This document shows, in pieces, positions 48,271 to 61,100 of a stretch of DNA of 64,000 nucleotides (position 1 is its first letter; every line of letters begins with the position of its first letter). The stretch covers positions 212,962,116-213,026,115 of the forward strand of contig NC_092877.1 in the NCBI RefSeq assembly GCF_028372415.1, read 5' to 3'. Origin of the DNA: Notamacropus eugenii. Taxonomy: Eukaryota; Chordata; Mammalia; Diprotodontia; Macropodidae. The notes under the pieces were generated by a model that saw nothing but the letters and a program-made list of their open reading frames with translations, was not told where the DNA came from and made no database searches. A program made the position numbers and the translations under genes.

Positions 48271-50713
48271 TGCCTATCAGATGGAACAGGCAAACAAGAT
48301 GAGCTAAACTTTTCATTATCTTATAACTAACCAATAAATATACAATGAATAAGTCACAAAAATCCTTTCAGATTCTACAACCTAGGTGAAATCAAACATT
48401 TTGTTGCATGAATAGGGATCTGTGTAGGATAGATAGATGAAAATTTTCTTACACTTCTATTTCAGTTCAAAGGTATAATTTTATTGCATTGTAGTTACAG
48501 GTTTTCTGGGTTAATTTTTTAAAGTTCTCATGTAATCTAGGCAATTTTTTTTTCCTTCAGTTTAAAAATCAACCCTGAAATAACTAAATGTGATTGCTTG
48601 GGGTATCTGGTTAAAGCTCATTACCATGAAAGAAAATACAGAGAGTTTTTTTTTTTTTACCATCCCATTTCCCTGTAAGCAATTAATAACCTGAAAAAAC
48701 ATGCACTGACTTTTAAGCACTCTTGAATTTTCAAAATTGATGTCCCTTATTTGTACAATATGTACTTGTGGTATATACAAGCCTTATTACTACTAAAATG
48801 ATCTCATTATGTATTATTAAGCTTGAAAACAGCAATCTACTCACAACAAGGGACATTATTTCAGCCAGCAAATCAGGGAAGACATAAAACTATTTTTCCC
48901 CTATGGAATTAATTGGAGATTATAAACATCCTTTCCAAGTGAGAGAATTAAGCTCTCACTTTAAGAATGCAAGATAAAAGACACTAATGAAAAGCAACAG
49001 CAAAAACCATATGACAAACACTTTAATTATGTTTTAAGAAACAGAATAAAAGGGAATGGGCTATCTGATTCCTGCAATTTTAAAAGAGTCTAGCTGTTAT
49101 TATTTTATTTAGCATTTATTAAACACCCATATCAGGTGATGCTAGAGAGGAGTATTAGAAGTTTTTTAAAACCCAGGTAGAATCTAGGACCAGAGAGTAT
49201 ATTTTCACCATAGTTCTTTTCAGATTTATCAGTAAATAAATTCCTATAATTGAGAGAAAAAAAAAAAAACAGGGTAGTGTTCTAATCTGCCTTTGAAAAT
49301 CAGTAATTATTCTGCTGTCAGGGGATTCTCATTTTTTTTTCCAGAAAGCACAATTTTGCTCAGCAGCAATTCCTACCTAACCAAGACTGGACTCATCTCT
49401 TGTTTTGTGCTCTACACCTTTACTTAGACCATTACTTGGAATTTTCCTGAATATGTAATCTGATCTAAATATCTGTCCTGGCAGAAAGTACTTGAATTTG
49501 AAGAGGGAGAACATTCTCCCTAAACACACACACACACAAAAGAAGATGTTCAAAATTGATATTAATCTTTTAAATTAAGGAAAATAATTGCTATTATTTT
49601 AAAACTTAAAAGTTGGAATTCCTTGTAAAAATAGTACTACCTAAATGTGCTGCTGTAGGGCCATACAGGAAAAAAAAGCTATTTCTCAAGTTCTGCAAGT
49701 TTGAGAATGGAATGAAATTAAATGAAAGATTATTTTGGAAGCTTATTTGGACTTTCCCCAAAGGTTGCTTATGTGTTTTCTTTTATTTCATTTAGTATAT
49801 ATTTGATGCTCAACAACTGTCTAAGCATTTAGTGTTTAAATATTTAATCACCACAAAAAGAAAAACCATAATTTCTTTAAGAGACAACCTACTGAAGTCT
49901 TATTGGCAAGAAATATGGAACTTAAAAAGATACAGATTCTATTTGTGCTATAAAATATAATCTCACCTTTTCTTACAAGGCACATCCAATAAATAATGCA
50001 ACCATCCAGTGACTCTAAATGCCAACCACCTGCATAGTAATTTTTACAGTGAGAATTTATGTATCAGATTTGAAATGGTTTATACTGTTTTTAAATGTGA
50101 TATGAATTTTAAATGTGTTGAGGACAAATAAGGGAAATCAAAAAAATTTCACAAGGTTGTTAAGAAATAGTTTATTTCATTTTAATAATATTTTTCTTTG
50201 AAAAGATATAGGAAAAATATTACATATTAATGTTTTTATGATAATTCAAAAGACACTCCAGTGTAAAATTTAATTCAATGTTTCAATTTATTTTCAAAAA
50301 TTGCTTAAATCACTTCTTATCAAGATGGATATCCTTCACAAATAAAAAACCAAACCAGCTTAATATCTGTAGCAGTAAAGAAGGATTAGCAAAATCAGAG
50401 GTTAGGTTCCTATTTTACTGGTCTCTCTTATTGGGGCTAATGTGAATAAAGTTCTTCTAGCTCCTCCAGTCATAAGTGCCTACACAGCAAATTATATCAT
50501 TTTCAGGTTCATAAATTTGTGTGAATATCATGATTTTTGCATTTCCTAAAGTAATCTAATTTCATTTTTTAAAATAGATTATGAAAGTTCTAATGAAAAC
50601 ATAAGGCATAAAAAACCTGCAAAGCAATAATAGTTAAATAATTTGGATTCCTAAGTTTGCTACAACATTAGCATTTTCCCCTTTGTTTCCTTAGGCTAGA
50701 TGATATATTTTCT

Positions 50714-50714
<1 letters not shown>

Positions 50715-50775
<61 letters not shown>
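50715..50775. repeat. (CT)n microsatellite
   Basis: About 61 bases of uninterrupted CT. Confidence 0.97.
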
Positions 50776-50780
<5 letters not shown>

Positions 50781-53700
50781 CCACGTATCACTTGGTAACA
50801 AATTAAACCAAGTTTTTCACTTGGTCCATCATCCTTCCTGCATACACAGATGTAATAGAAGTGATTAAATGGAAGACCTTCATTCTTAGTATTGGTTAAT
50901 AATTGAGACAAATCCAATTAGGCAAGAGAAAAAGTCCAAGCTCTGCCTTTAAAATTGGTTATGCACTCCCTGAGTGTTGGCTATTTTATTTACTCAAAAT
51001 GTTGGTATGGTGATATTCAAGGACCATAGGATACTTGTATTTTACTTGTTTTCTTAAATATTTTTTCCAACTCACACAAAATGTATCTTTTGATTAACTT
51101 CAATAATAACTTTGAAACAGTTTTTTTAGGAGATGTGATGTCAAAAATATGGCAGAAAATATATAATATTTTCTTAAACTAGAAACTCATAATAAAGCTT
51201 AATCATGAACATTATATAAATATGTATATTTATTTCTATTAACACTGAATCCTGAAATTTCATCAAATTTTTCAAAATAAAATTTCTTATGAAGAATAGC
51301 TATGGTGCTTCATTAAATATTCCTAAAGAAAATCAGTTTTTCAAGACTATAAATCTTTTTTTGATGTTACTTTTTTTTGGGATATAAACAAGACTGAAAG
51401 GGTATATATTAATTCATGAATATGATTTTTACTTACAAATTTCCTATATTTCATTTTTTTCTTGACTACTGTCAGAAAATACTTTTCTTACCCCCACTTT
51501 TTTCAGGAAAATGTATAAACATTCATTTAACCAACTTTCTGTACTAGATGCTGCTTTAACAAAAATGCTAGTGCTGAATCTGGTGTTGGAAAAAATTTTA
51601 CCAGTTGGTGGCAGCATTCACAAGAGTGGATCACATTTCCTCTGTTATCTTTAGGTTAAATTTCAAAACAACTCTTGAAAACAGTCTCATAAGGCAAGCT
51701 TAGAACAGTACATGAACAACCACAGAAAAGTAAAAGTTTTCTGGTTATAGTACAGCTCCATAACACACTGAAACTTCTGTCAAGGAGCGGAGTTCACATC
51801 CTATTCTCTATCTCATGGGCAGTTCATTGAATGTAAAATCAGGAAGAATTCTGCCACATACAAAAATAAATTGTTCAGTCAAAGATCTACATGCTGATCT
51901 TTCTCCTTTAGCAATGTCTGGAATATATTCCACTATACCCTAAATCCGAGAGAAGCATCATTGCTCAACCCTCTCCCCCGCCCCTTTCTAGAAAATATAG
52001 CTGTGTCACTTTGGAGACATATTTCATTTTATCTGCTACTGATGATCTGAAGATTGAGAGGCAGACAATTTTGTTCCGCTCTGACTAGAAAAGAGCCAGT
52101 TTTATACCCAGCAGCAGGAGCTACAAACAGCATGCAGTACACAGGGCATCAATTCGGTCACGCAAGACATGAGCCTATTATATTACAGAGGACATGTATT
52201 CAAAGGAAAAGAGATGTTCCAAGGAGAAAACTCCCATGTTATGATGATTCACTAATGTTATTCAGGCTCAAATGTTTAATTTTCACATCAATCACTGAAG
52301 GATTTTAGGAAAGCCCTAGAATTGGCTGCTAGTGGTAGTTTTTAAATAATTCTTCTGTGACATAGATTGTTTCCCTCACAGGTTAAAAAATCAAAAGACA
52401 ACAAATTCACCATTTCAGTGTTAAGGTGGTCTTTTAATTTCAAACTGCAGTTCTTCTTTCACTCAAGTATGTGTTGATATTTACTTAAAATCAACTGCAT
52501 TCAATATACTTTTTAGAATAGCCAAAAACACTCAGTAACATTAACACATCCTTTGCTGTAAACTAAATGAGTATTAATCTAAACCTATTTTTGAAGAATG
52601 CTATTTATGTAATTCCATTGACTTTCAGAATAGAGCATTATCCAATGAAGTCATTTCAGCTTGCACAACCATTTACATACATTAAAAACAATGATACTTT
52701 GTATAAATTCTGGAAATATGAAGTTTTAAAAACCTTTACTTTTTTGTTCCATTGTTAAATTCTGATTCTTTACATATATATTCAAATGCCTGAAATTGTA
52801 AATAATCCAAAAGAGCAGTTAATTCTGTCATTTAAATTGGACTGTTGCACTTATGCACAGTCAGCATGTTACAAAATTCTTGCGAAATTTCAGTTGAAAA
52901 ATATTAGCAAATGAAATTTGTAAAGAAAAACTTGCTGCTTAAGTGGACTGGAGCCACATTATGAATAAGAGGAATAATGTTTTGTTTTTTTTTTTTTCTT
53001 GCACAGAGTTCATTCAACAGAGAAATAGATATTTAAAAACAAACTACTCTACCAAGCCATTATCCTTATTAGAAGTATAATGGAATGCCTACTTTTAAAA
53101 AGAATGCTCAGGATAAAAATCTTTGAGTCAAATTTGTCCTAAAATGTTTTCTATGCAATAATTCTAAACACAATCTTAGTGTGTTCATATATTTTAAAAC
53201 CCTAGCAGGTAGAACATGGTCAACCTACTTCTATTATGATGAAAATACAACAGATGTTAGAATCCTCGAATTTACTTTTTTTAATTACCATAAATGCTCT
53301 TATGTTCTTTCTACTTCCTTTTTACTCCTAGCATGGTACCTAAAATGACTCAAAGGAGAAAAATAGTGCTTTCATTATTTTCTACCATTTTAAAAATTTT
53401 CCAATATGGATTTTTATTGATATGGGATTAGGATGCATATTTACTTGCCAAAAACAAAAACAACTAATGTAATTACTATAGGAAAAACCATTGTTTTAGA
53501 AAGAGCACTGATGTATTTAAAATAGAAAAATACATCTAAGATGCATGAAGGGTCTCTTTTGCTAGAAGACATAAGCACTTTATTATCCTACAGAAAGAGG
53601 GGGGGAAAACTGCCAACTAAAGATCTTGGGGCATGAGAAAAATTTTCAACCAGGCTATGTGCTGGCAGCAGGCCATTCAACAGTTCTCAGTCCTTCAGTT

Positions 53701-53831
53701 TAAAGCATGTTGGGCAGGATTTAATAGCTGACTTTTGCTGAAATAGTATGGGAGAAGGGTTAGAAAAGAATATGGTGTAGAACAGATCTTAAATTAATAA
53801 ATAATATACAATGACATTCTCTGTATGTGTA

Positions 53832-53834
<3 letters not shown>

Positions 53835-53876
<42 letters not shown>
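53835..53876. repeat. (GA)n microsatellite
   Basis: About 42 bases of uninterrupted GA, preceded by a short TG-rich run. Confidence 0.97.
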
Positions 53877-53878
<2 letters not shown>

Positions 53879-55348
53879 CAGGAATTTTCACAGAAAGAAA
53901 TGAGAATGCACTGATCATGAAAGAGGGGTGAAAAAAGCCTTCAACACATGAGGAAGAAGATTGGAATAATTCTGAGTAGAAAATTTCTTGGCTTCAGCAC
54001 CTTAGAATAAACTTTCTAATGTGAGTTGAATAAATACCTCCCACATTTTGAGGTTCAAGGGCATCAGGATTAAAACCAGTTTTTTTTTTTCTGGAAGGGA
54101 TCTGTAATCTTGATGGTATAAGACAATGCTAATGACGTACATGCTCATTCTCTACCCTTTTTCTCAGTTTGCCTACCCTTAACTTGGTGACCCTGGCAAC
54201 AGATGGAAGGTAACAGCCAATCTAAACTTCATGCCTGTCCATAATAGCTAGTGATCCTTAACCAAAAAAATAAATAAATAAATAAATGAAGTTGGCAGTT
54301 AAACTAGAATGACCCTAAAAACAGACAGTCAAGAAACTTCTAGATGACACTTGTTAACATCATATATGTCCAACAGCTGAAGATGCATAAGAACTTTTGA
54401 TTCTTCCTGGTGTAGAGTAGGGTTGGGGGTGGGTAGGGAGGAATAAAAACACTTGGACCAAACGTCTCCCAGGAAGTTACATAGTGATGGCAAGATGCCA
54501 CCTCTTCAACCCCTAGTGATATCTTCTGTAACCTAAGTGAAATGATGAAGGGAAAGGTGTCATGTATGTATGTTTTTCCTTACGTAATGTGCTTTGCTAC
54601 AAGGCCAATTAAGCAGCACACATTTTCTTCAAACCTCCAGGTAAGACTCCCTCTACACCTTCCACATACAGATACCTTGAATTGCTAGGCAACATTTGTT
54701 GATATAAAAGGCAACAGCATATAATATAAAGAAGAAGCAAACAGAAAACAGAATTGCAATGTCCACAGACATTGCCTCCCTGATCTCTCCCACCAACCCA
54801 CCAACCCCTACAAACAAAACAAGAAAACCACATTTAAAGATATTTAAAGATTGCCATTTCCTCATGGCAATGTTATATCAAAATGCCTTTGCAACACGGA
54901 TCTTTAATCATAACTCTATGAAAATTATAATTATGTAAAATGTTTTTTAACTTTTCAGATCCTTTAAAATGCAAATGTTTTAAAACTATACATTTGATTT
55001 TTTAAATGTCATTCAAATGTATTTAAGAGACAATTAAGATGGTAACATATTTTGAAATTTTTTTACAAATTATCAAAAAGTCACGTGCATAATTAATATT
55101 AAAATAATTTAATAACAATAATTCATTACTTTGAGAAATTATTCTCTCACGTGACTTCACACAAACATTCTTAAGAAGTAAAACCAAAAAGAAGTTTGTT
55201 TTTTAAAGGGCAATTCCATTCTTCATTTTCCACCTATGATCCTATAGCCAGATTACTGAAATGTACTGTCAAATCACTTTTCACTTTATTTTTTCTAACA
55301 TAAAGGATTACGGAGAACCTATTTTGTACTGAGTATGAAAATCATGAG

Positions 55349-55462
55349 AGGCAGCCTAGCATAGTGAATAAAGACCCAATCTGGGTTCAAATATCTCTGG
55401 TGATATACAGTGGCTATGGGTCCCAGACCAAGTCATTTAAACTCTCTGAGACAACAAATGAA
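55349..55462 (+). repeat. MIR-family SINE
   Basis: 'gaggcagcctagcatagtga', 'caatctgggttcaaatatct' and 'accaagtcatttaaactctc' match MIR from its tRNA-like head onward. Confidence 0.75.
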
Positions 55463-57159
55463 AGAAGTACAGTTGCTTATCTCTTTTGGTAGAAGGGGCT
55501 TTCCTCACCAGAAGTCCCCTCAAAGATGAAATCGAAGGTCCAGACCAAAGAAGGGGAAAAAAACATCAAAACCCATACAACCACCCCAAAAATTAGAAGC
55601 AGGAATTCAAAATGAAGTTCAACCTAGGGATGAGGGGGGTTCACTAGCTGCAAGGTGGGTATATGCTTTCCTACGCTCTTGTGAGTGTGTGTACGTGTGG
55701 GATGGGGTCTAAGAAGGCAAGGAACGAACCGTTGCTGATACAGTTTCGCTAATGTTGTGTTCTTGCTGGTGCCCGCCCTACCCCTACACTATGGAAACTG
55801 TATTTTTCTCTGGCTGCTGTTCCTTCTCATTCTTTTTTCTCCTGTTACATCCAAAACAGATGAATTCAACTTCATGACAATCTGACAAGTTAATAGGTCC
55901 TGATGACATCCCGAAGAGAAAATTCGAAAACAGGGATGTTTGTGCGATCAAGTCCCCCTCTTCTCTCATCTTGCCCCCACCCCTTGCCACACACATCCGC
56001 CCTCCCCACTCCTCACCCCTACCTCCACCACCATCCCCAAGCATATGTAAAAAAGAAAGGTCTGAAGCCTGGTCTGGGAGAGAGATTTGTGGTTGATTAA
56101 AACCAGCCTACGCTGGGGGGGTTTCCATTGAACTTTGCTTTCATCCCAAGACTCATTACTCTTTCCTCTCCGTATTCGGCTTTCCCCCCCCAGTTTTTAC
56201 GCGGCATACCTCACCCTAAGCAATGATTTTTAACACTCCCTTCCTCCCCTGCTTGTATCTCGGGGGCTGCCCTCTACTTAACAATGAGAATTCTTTTTAT
56301 CCCCCCCCTCCCCTTCGTCCCCCTTCTTTCCCGTAAAGGGAATGAAGCAGCTATTGAGCTTCATCTCACCGTGTGACTAATTTGGATGTTCGTAAACAAG
56401 CGCCAGCCAGGCTCTCTCCAGGGCCACCCTTTACAGAGAAAGGGAAGAGAGAGACAGAATGTAAAAATAAAAGTAAAAATACTGAGAGTGCAACAAAAGT
56501 GAGGGCACCCCGACCCCAGAGACCTTCCACCCCTAGAGCCATAAACAAACACGAGCTGCGCCACACGTTCCCCTTTTCACCAAACGGCTAATCGGCAGCA
56601 TAAACTTCTCAGAAATATTAAAGATCGGCTTGCTTTTCCGGAATTGGGGTCGGGGCCGGGGGAGAGTGCCGAGAAAGAAGTCCAAATTCGTCCACACCTC
56701 CTTTCTTCCCAAAGGAAAAGATTCCATGAAGCCAGAGCCGCTGCAAATTTGGAGTGGGGGCGGGGGGAGCGCGTGAGATGCATTGGGGCTTATTCAGGGG
56801 ATGCTTCCCGCCCCCCTTTCCCAACCTATTAGCTAGCTGTGTCTGCGCTTTGATCTCCAAAGGGTCCCCCCACCGCCTCCCCATACACGCTTTACAGTAT
56901 TTCCTTTACAGCGGAAGTGTGGGGATAATTTAATATATTCAATAGCAGGAGTGAAAGGTCCGTCTCGCCCCCCCCCCCACACTTCCTCCCCCAGCTCCCC
57001 TCTCCCCGCCCCTTCTCCTCTCTCCTTTTTCACGCCCTGGGTGGCATTTCCTTCGCGTGCATCAACAACAAGCCTCTGATTAATGAGGCACTAGAGCTGG
57101 CATTTCCCCCATACCCTACGCCCCCCTTCCCAAGTGTCTCCATCTCTTTACCGTGTGTG

Positions 57160-57350
57160 TGGGGAGGGGAGGGGAGCTCAGAGCGGGGGAGGGGATAGGC
57201 GGGAAAAGAAACAGAAGGAGAAAGGAGGAGAGAGAGGAGGAGGGAGGGAAGAGGGAAAGGAGGGGTGCTGAGGGCCCGCCTTCTCTCTCCTCCCTTCTCC
57301 CTCCTCCCTCCACCTCTTGCCCCCCCTCCCGCCTTCCTCCCCCCCACTTC
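57160..57350. promoter_or_regulatory. Purine tract followed by pyrimidine tract, G-quadruplex-prone
   Basis: The + strand is nearly all purine at 57160-57265, beginning with runs of G4 separated by single A (ggggaggggagggg). Another G5-A-G4 is at 57185-57194. It then turns nearly all pyrimidine at 57283-57350. Such mirror-type asymmetry can form G-quadruplex, triplex or hairpin structures. It lies just upstream of the likely IRS2 start sites. Confidence 0.6.
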
Positions 57351-57498
57351 CTCTGCGTGGTGCTCAATTGGTGCTCAGGGCCGTCAGTCCCTCGGCGCTG
57401 CACCCAATGCGGGGTGCGTGTGGGGGAGGAGTGCGGCTTTCTCGCCCCCTCTTTCCCCCCTCGCCCTGCGCTCGTGTGTGTGCCTGCGTAACGCAGAG

Positions 57499-57513
57499 TC
57501 ACATGTTGTTTTG
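57499..57513 (+). promoter_or_regulatory. IRS2: E-box / insulin-response element pair
   Basis: tcacatg (57499-57505) is an E-box of the TFE3/USF type. tgttttg (57507-57513) is the FOXO-binding insulin response element core. They are separated by one base and lie about 660 bp before the ATG. Established knowledge: the mammalian IRS2 promoter is activated by FOXO1 and TFE3 and repressed by SREBP-1c through closely placed or overlapping sites. The match of motif and position suggests this is the marsupial counterpart. Confidence 0.65.
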
Positions 57514-57540
57514 CTCTTTAGTTCAGTCACTCAGTGCGCG

Positions 57541-57759
57541 ATGTGTTACTCACTGTTCAACTGGGACCGAGACAGGCAGGAGTCGCCGTTGGCGGCGGCG
57601 GTAGCACCAGCAGCAGGAGCAGAGGCAGCCACCCCGAGCCACGCCGAGGGATTCACGGCTCCCCGGAGTAGCCCGGAGCGCCGAGAGGCAGCGGCGGCCG
57701 CGGTGGCGGTGGTGGCAGGGGCTGCAGCCGCGGCGGTGGGGACAAGTGCAGCCGCCTAA
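57541..57759 (+). other. Possible upstream ORF in the IRS2 5' leader (72 codons)
   Basis: An ATG at 57541 opens a frame starting MCYSLFNWDRDRQES, turning Ala-rich and ending in TAA at 57757-57759, 413 bases before the IRS2 ATG. The context is cgcgATGt, which is weak at +4. Whether it is translated depends on where transcription starts. The Ala-rich part is what GC-rich leader sequence gives by chance, so only the first 15 or so codons are of interest. Confidence 0.3.
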
Positions 57760-58172
57760 CCTGGAGCGGCGGCCAGCCTGATCGGTCTGGAGACGGGGTC
57801 TGCGGGGTGCCTTTTCGGGCAGCCGGAGACGCTGGAGAGCGAGGAGCCGCGGGAAGTTGGAGAAGGTGGGGGCGGGAGTGGACTGTGATCGATCGGCGCA
57901 TCCTTCGGCCTGACCCCCGACATAAGCGAGCATCCGAGGGAAGCCGGCTCGGCCCATCTAACGATCGTGGCTTTATTTGATTCTATTTTATTTTTCAACC
58001 CTCGGGGAAAGAGACGCTTTCACTTGAGAGAGTGAAGGGAAGCCATCCCCAACCTCCCATCCCCAAATCACTCCCCCTCCCCAAATCACCCCTCCCTTTG
58101 CCTTCCCCTCCCCCTCCCCCTGTTGCCTTCGCGACTGGATCGGGGAGGTCCGGACTGCACCCTCCCGGGAGG

Positions 58173-61100
58173 ATGGCCAGCCCGCCACTGCACGGGCTCC
58201 TGACCCCGGCGCATTCCTCCGGCGGCGGCGGCGGCGGCGGCGGCACCAACCTCAACAACAACAACAACAACCACCACGGCGTGCGCAAGTGCGGCTACCT
58301 GAGGAAGCAGAAGCACGGGCACAAACGTTTCTTCGTGCTGCGGGGCCCCGGCGGCGGCGGCGAGGAGCAGGGCGGCGGGGGCTCCGGGGGGCAGCCAGCC
58401 CTGCCCGCCAGGCTGGAGTACTACGAGAATGAGAAGAAGTGGAAGAACAAGTCGGGGGCCCCGAAGAGGGTGATCGCCCTCGACTCCTGCCTCAACATCA
58501 ACAAGCGGGCGGACGCCAAGCACAAGTACCTGATCGCCCTCTACACCAAGGACGAGTACTTCGCCGTGGCGGCCGAGAACGAGCAGGAGCAGGAGGGCTG
58601 GTACCGGGCGCTCACCGACCTGCTCAGCGAGGGCAAAGCTGCCTACGACTCGAGCTCGCTCTACCCTCGCTGCCTCTCGGCCGGCGCCTCGTCGGCCGGC
58701 GCCTCGTCCTGCAGCGCCTCCCTGCCCGGCTCGGGCGGCAGCGGCTCCTTCGGGGCAGCGGCCGAGGACCTGCACTACGGGCTCATCACCCCGGCCACTG
58801 CCGCCTACCGGGAGGTCTGGCAGGTGAACCTGAAGCCCAAGGGGCTGGGGCAGAGCAAGAACCTGACCGGGGTGTACCGCCTCTGCCTGTCGGCGCGCAC
58901 CATCGGCTTTGTGAAGCTCAACTGCGAGGTGCCGTCGGTCACTCTGCAGCTCATGAACATCCGCCGCTGCGGCCACTCGGACAGCTTCTTCTTTATCGAA
59001 GTAGGGCGCTCGGCGTCCACGGGCCCCGGCGAGCTCTGGATGCAAGCGGATGACTCTGTGGTGGCCCAGAACATCCACGAGACCATCTTGGAGGCCATGA
59101 AAGCCCTGAAGGAGCTGTTCGAATTCCGTCCCCGCAGCAAGAGCCAGTCCTCGGGCTCCTCTTCCACCCACCCCATCAGCGTCCCGGGCACCCGGCGCCA
59201 CCACCACCATCATCTGGTCAACCTGCCCCCCAGCCAGACCGGGCTCCTTCGGCGATCGCGGACCGACAGCCTGGCCGCCACGCCTCCCGCCGCCGGTGCC
59301 CCCGTTGCCACCCAGGCCCCCGGAGCCGCGAAGTGCAGCTCTTGCCGGGTACGCACGGCCAGCGAGGGAGACGGTGGCAGCGGGGGTGGAGGAGGGGTGG
59401 GCTGCAGGCCGGTTTCAGTGGCCGGCAGCCCGATGAGTCCCGGCCCGGTGAGGACTCCGTTAAGCCGGTCCCATACTCTGAGCAGTAGCTGCAGCGCCTC
59501 CCTGCGACCTAACAAGATGATGTTAGCCCCCGCGGGGGGCCCCCTGCAACACAGCCGATCCATGTCTATGCCGGTGTCCCATTCGCCTCCGTCTGCCACC
59601 AGCCCTGGCAGCCTCTCCTCCAGCAGCGGGCATGGCTCGGCTTCTTACTCCTTGCCTCAAGGACAGCATCCACATCCACACCACCTTCACCACCACCAGG
59701 GTCAGCGGCCCTCTAGTGGCAGTGCTTCTGCTTCTGGCTCCCCCAGTGACCCAGGCTTCATGTCCTTGGACGAATACGGCTCTAGCCCTGGGGACCTTCG
59801 GGCCTTTTGCAGTAACCGAAGCAACACTCCCGAGTCTATAGCCGAGACCCCGCCCGCGAGAGATGGCAGTGGGACTGAACTGTATGGATACATGACCATG
59901 GAGAGACCCCTGAGCCTGTGTGGACGAACCTACCGAAGGGTGTCCGGAGAGGGGGCCCCAGACTCGGACAAAGGTCACAGAAAGAGGACTTACTCTCTGA
60001 CCACACCTGCTCGCCAACGTGCAGTGCCCCAAGTGTCCTCCGCCTCCCTTGATGAGTACACTCTGATGCGGGCCAGCTTTGCAGGCAGCTCAAGCCGCCT
60101 TTACCCAGCCTCGTCTCCCAAAGTGACCTACAACCCATACCCAGAGGACTATGGGGACATTGAGATTGGCTCCCATCGGAGCTCCAGCAGTAACCTTGGA
60201 GCAGATGATGGCTACATGCCCATGACTCCTGGAGTGGCCCCACTGGCAGGGGGCAGCATTGGAAGCTGCAAGAGTGACGACTACATGCCCATGAGTCCCA
60301 CCAGTGTCTCTGCTCCCAAACAAATACTACAGCCACGGATGGCAGCAGCCTCCCTTGCTGCAGGTGCAGCATCCCAGGCAGCCTCCTCAGCAACAAGTGG
60401 TAGAGGCTCTCCACTGAATGGCAGCAGCTACAAGACCAGTTCTCCAGCTGAAAGCTCTCCTGAGGACAGTGGGTACATGCGGATGTGGTGTGGTTCCAAG
60501 CTCTCGGTGGAAAGCTCTGAGGGCAAGCTACTTCCCAATGGGGATTACCTTAACATGTCCCCTACTGATGCTGGAGCTTCTCTCACCCCACCTGACTTCT
60601 TCTATGACTCGGTCCCATTGCCTGGTGGTGGAGAACCACCTAAGGGAGTCCCAGGCTGCTGTTACAGCTCACTGCCCCGGTCCTACAAAACTCCCTGTCC
60701 TCGAAATGGGGATAGTGACCAGTATGTATTCATGAATTCTCCAGTGGGGAGGAGGATTGTGGAAGAGGAGCAAGAGCAGCCAAGGCTGCAGCCACTGCCC
60801 ACCACAACTACCCCCTGCACCCAGACCACCAGGCCCTTTGTATCTAATGGGGGCAGCCACTCCCAACCTCACCACCTAGTGCCTTCAGCAGTTAGGCAGA
60901 GTGGCAGCAGCAGTGGCAACAACAACAACCGACCAGAGAATTTCCTCATTCAGCGTTGCAGAGCAGTTCGGCCAACTCGTCTGTCCCTGGAGGGGCTTAG
61001 GACCCTGCCTAGCATGCATGAGTACCCATTGCCACCTGAGCCTAAAAGCCCAGGTGAGTATATCAACATTGACTTTAGTGAGTCTGGAGCCCACCTTTCC

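Larger units (their letters stand above)
48271..55348. other. Repeat-poor AT-rich upstream region
   Basis: Apart from two dinucleotide microsatellites and short homopolymers I recognise no transposon in about 7 kb, in contrast to the dense repeats before it. No coding frame is convincing. The position 3-10 kb upstream of IRS2 makes it a candidate zone for regulatory elements, which is inference only. Confidence 0.4.
56500..59600. promoter_or_regulatory. IRS2: CpG-island promoter region of IRS2
   Basis: Base composition changes sharply from AT-rich to GC- and CpG-rich at about 56.5 kb. It stays so through the first 1.4 kb of coding sequence, then CpG density falls. No TATA box stands out in the proximal part, as expected for an island promoter. 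The 5' UTR is probably 500-700 nt, as in human IRS2, placing transcription starts near 57.4-57.6 kb. The exact start cannot be read from sequence. Numerous GGGGCGG/GGGAGGG-like Sp1-type sites occur. Confidence 0.75.

Noticed and set aside
1-56000. tRNA genes at the SINE heads
   Set aside because: The A/B-box-like stretches belong to tRNA-derived SINEs (22263, 26326, 37709, 40621) and do not form a complete cloverleaf.
57030-57502. Overlapping Pro/Arg/Gly-rich frames on both strands
   Set aside because: They are translations of the purine/pyrimidine tracts and have no protein-like features.
57265-57540. Upstream part of the same frame as the 57541 uORF
   Set aside because: No ATG; it would need a CTG start and reads as Pro/Ala-rich translation of pyrimidine-rich promoter DNA.
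58032-58172. N-terminal extension of IRS2 in frame
   Set aside because: The open frame there begins with GTG, has no ATG and is Pro-rich leader translation. The ATG at 58173 has a strong context and matches the human N-terminus.
58086-59213. 375-codon open frame antisense to IRS2 exon 1
   Set aside because: It mirrors the GC-rich third-codon pattern of the real gene; composition (Ala, Gly, Arg, Val runs) is that of a shadow frame, with no domain.
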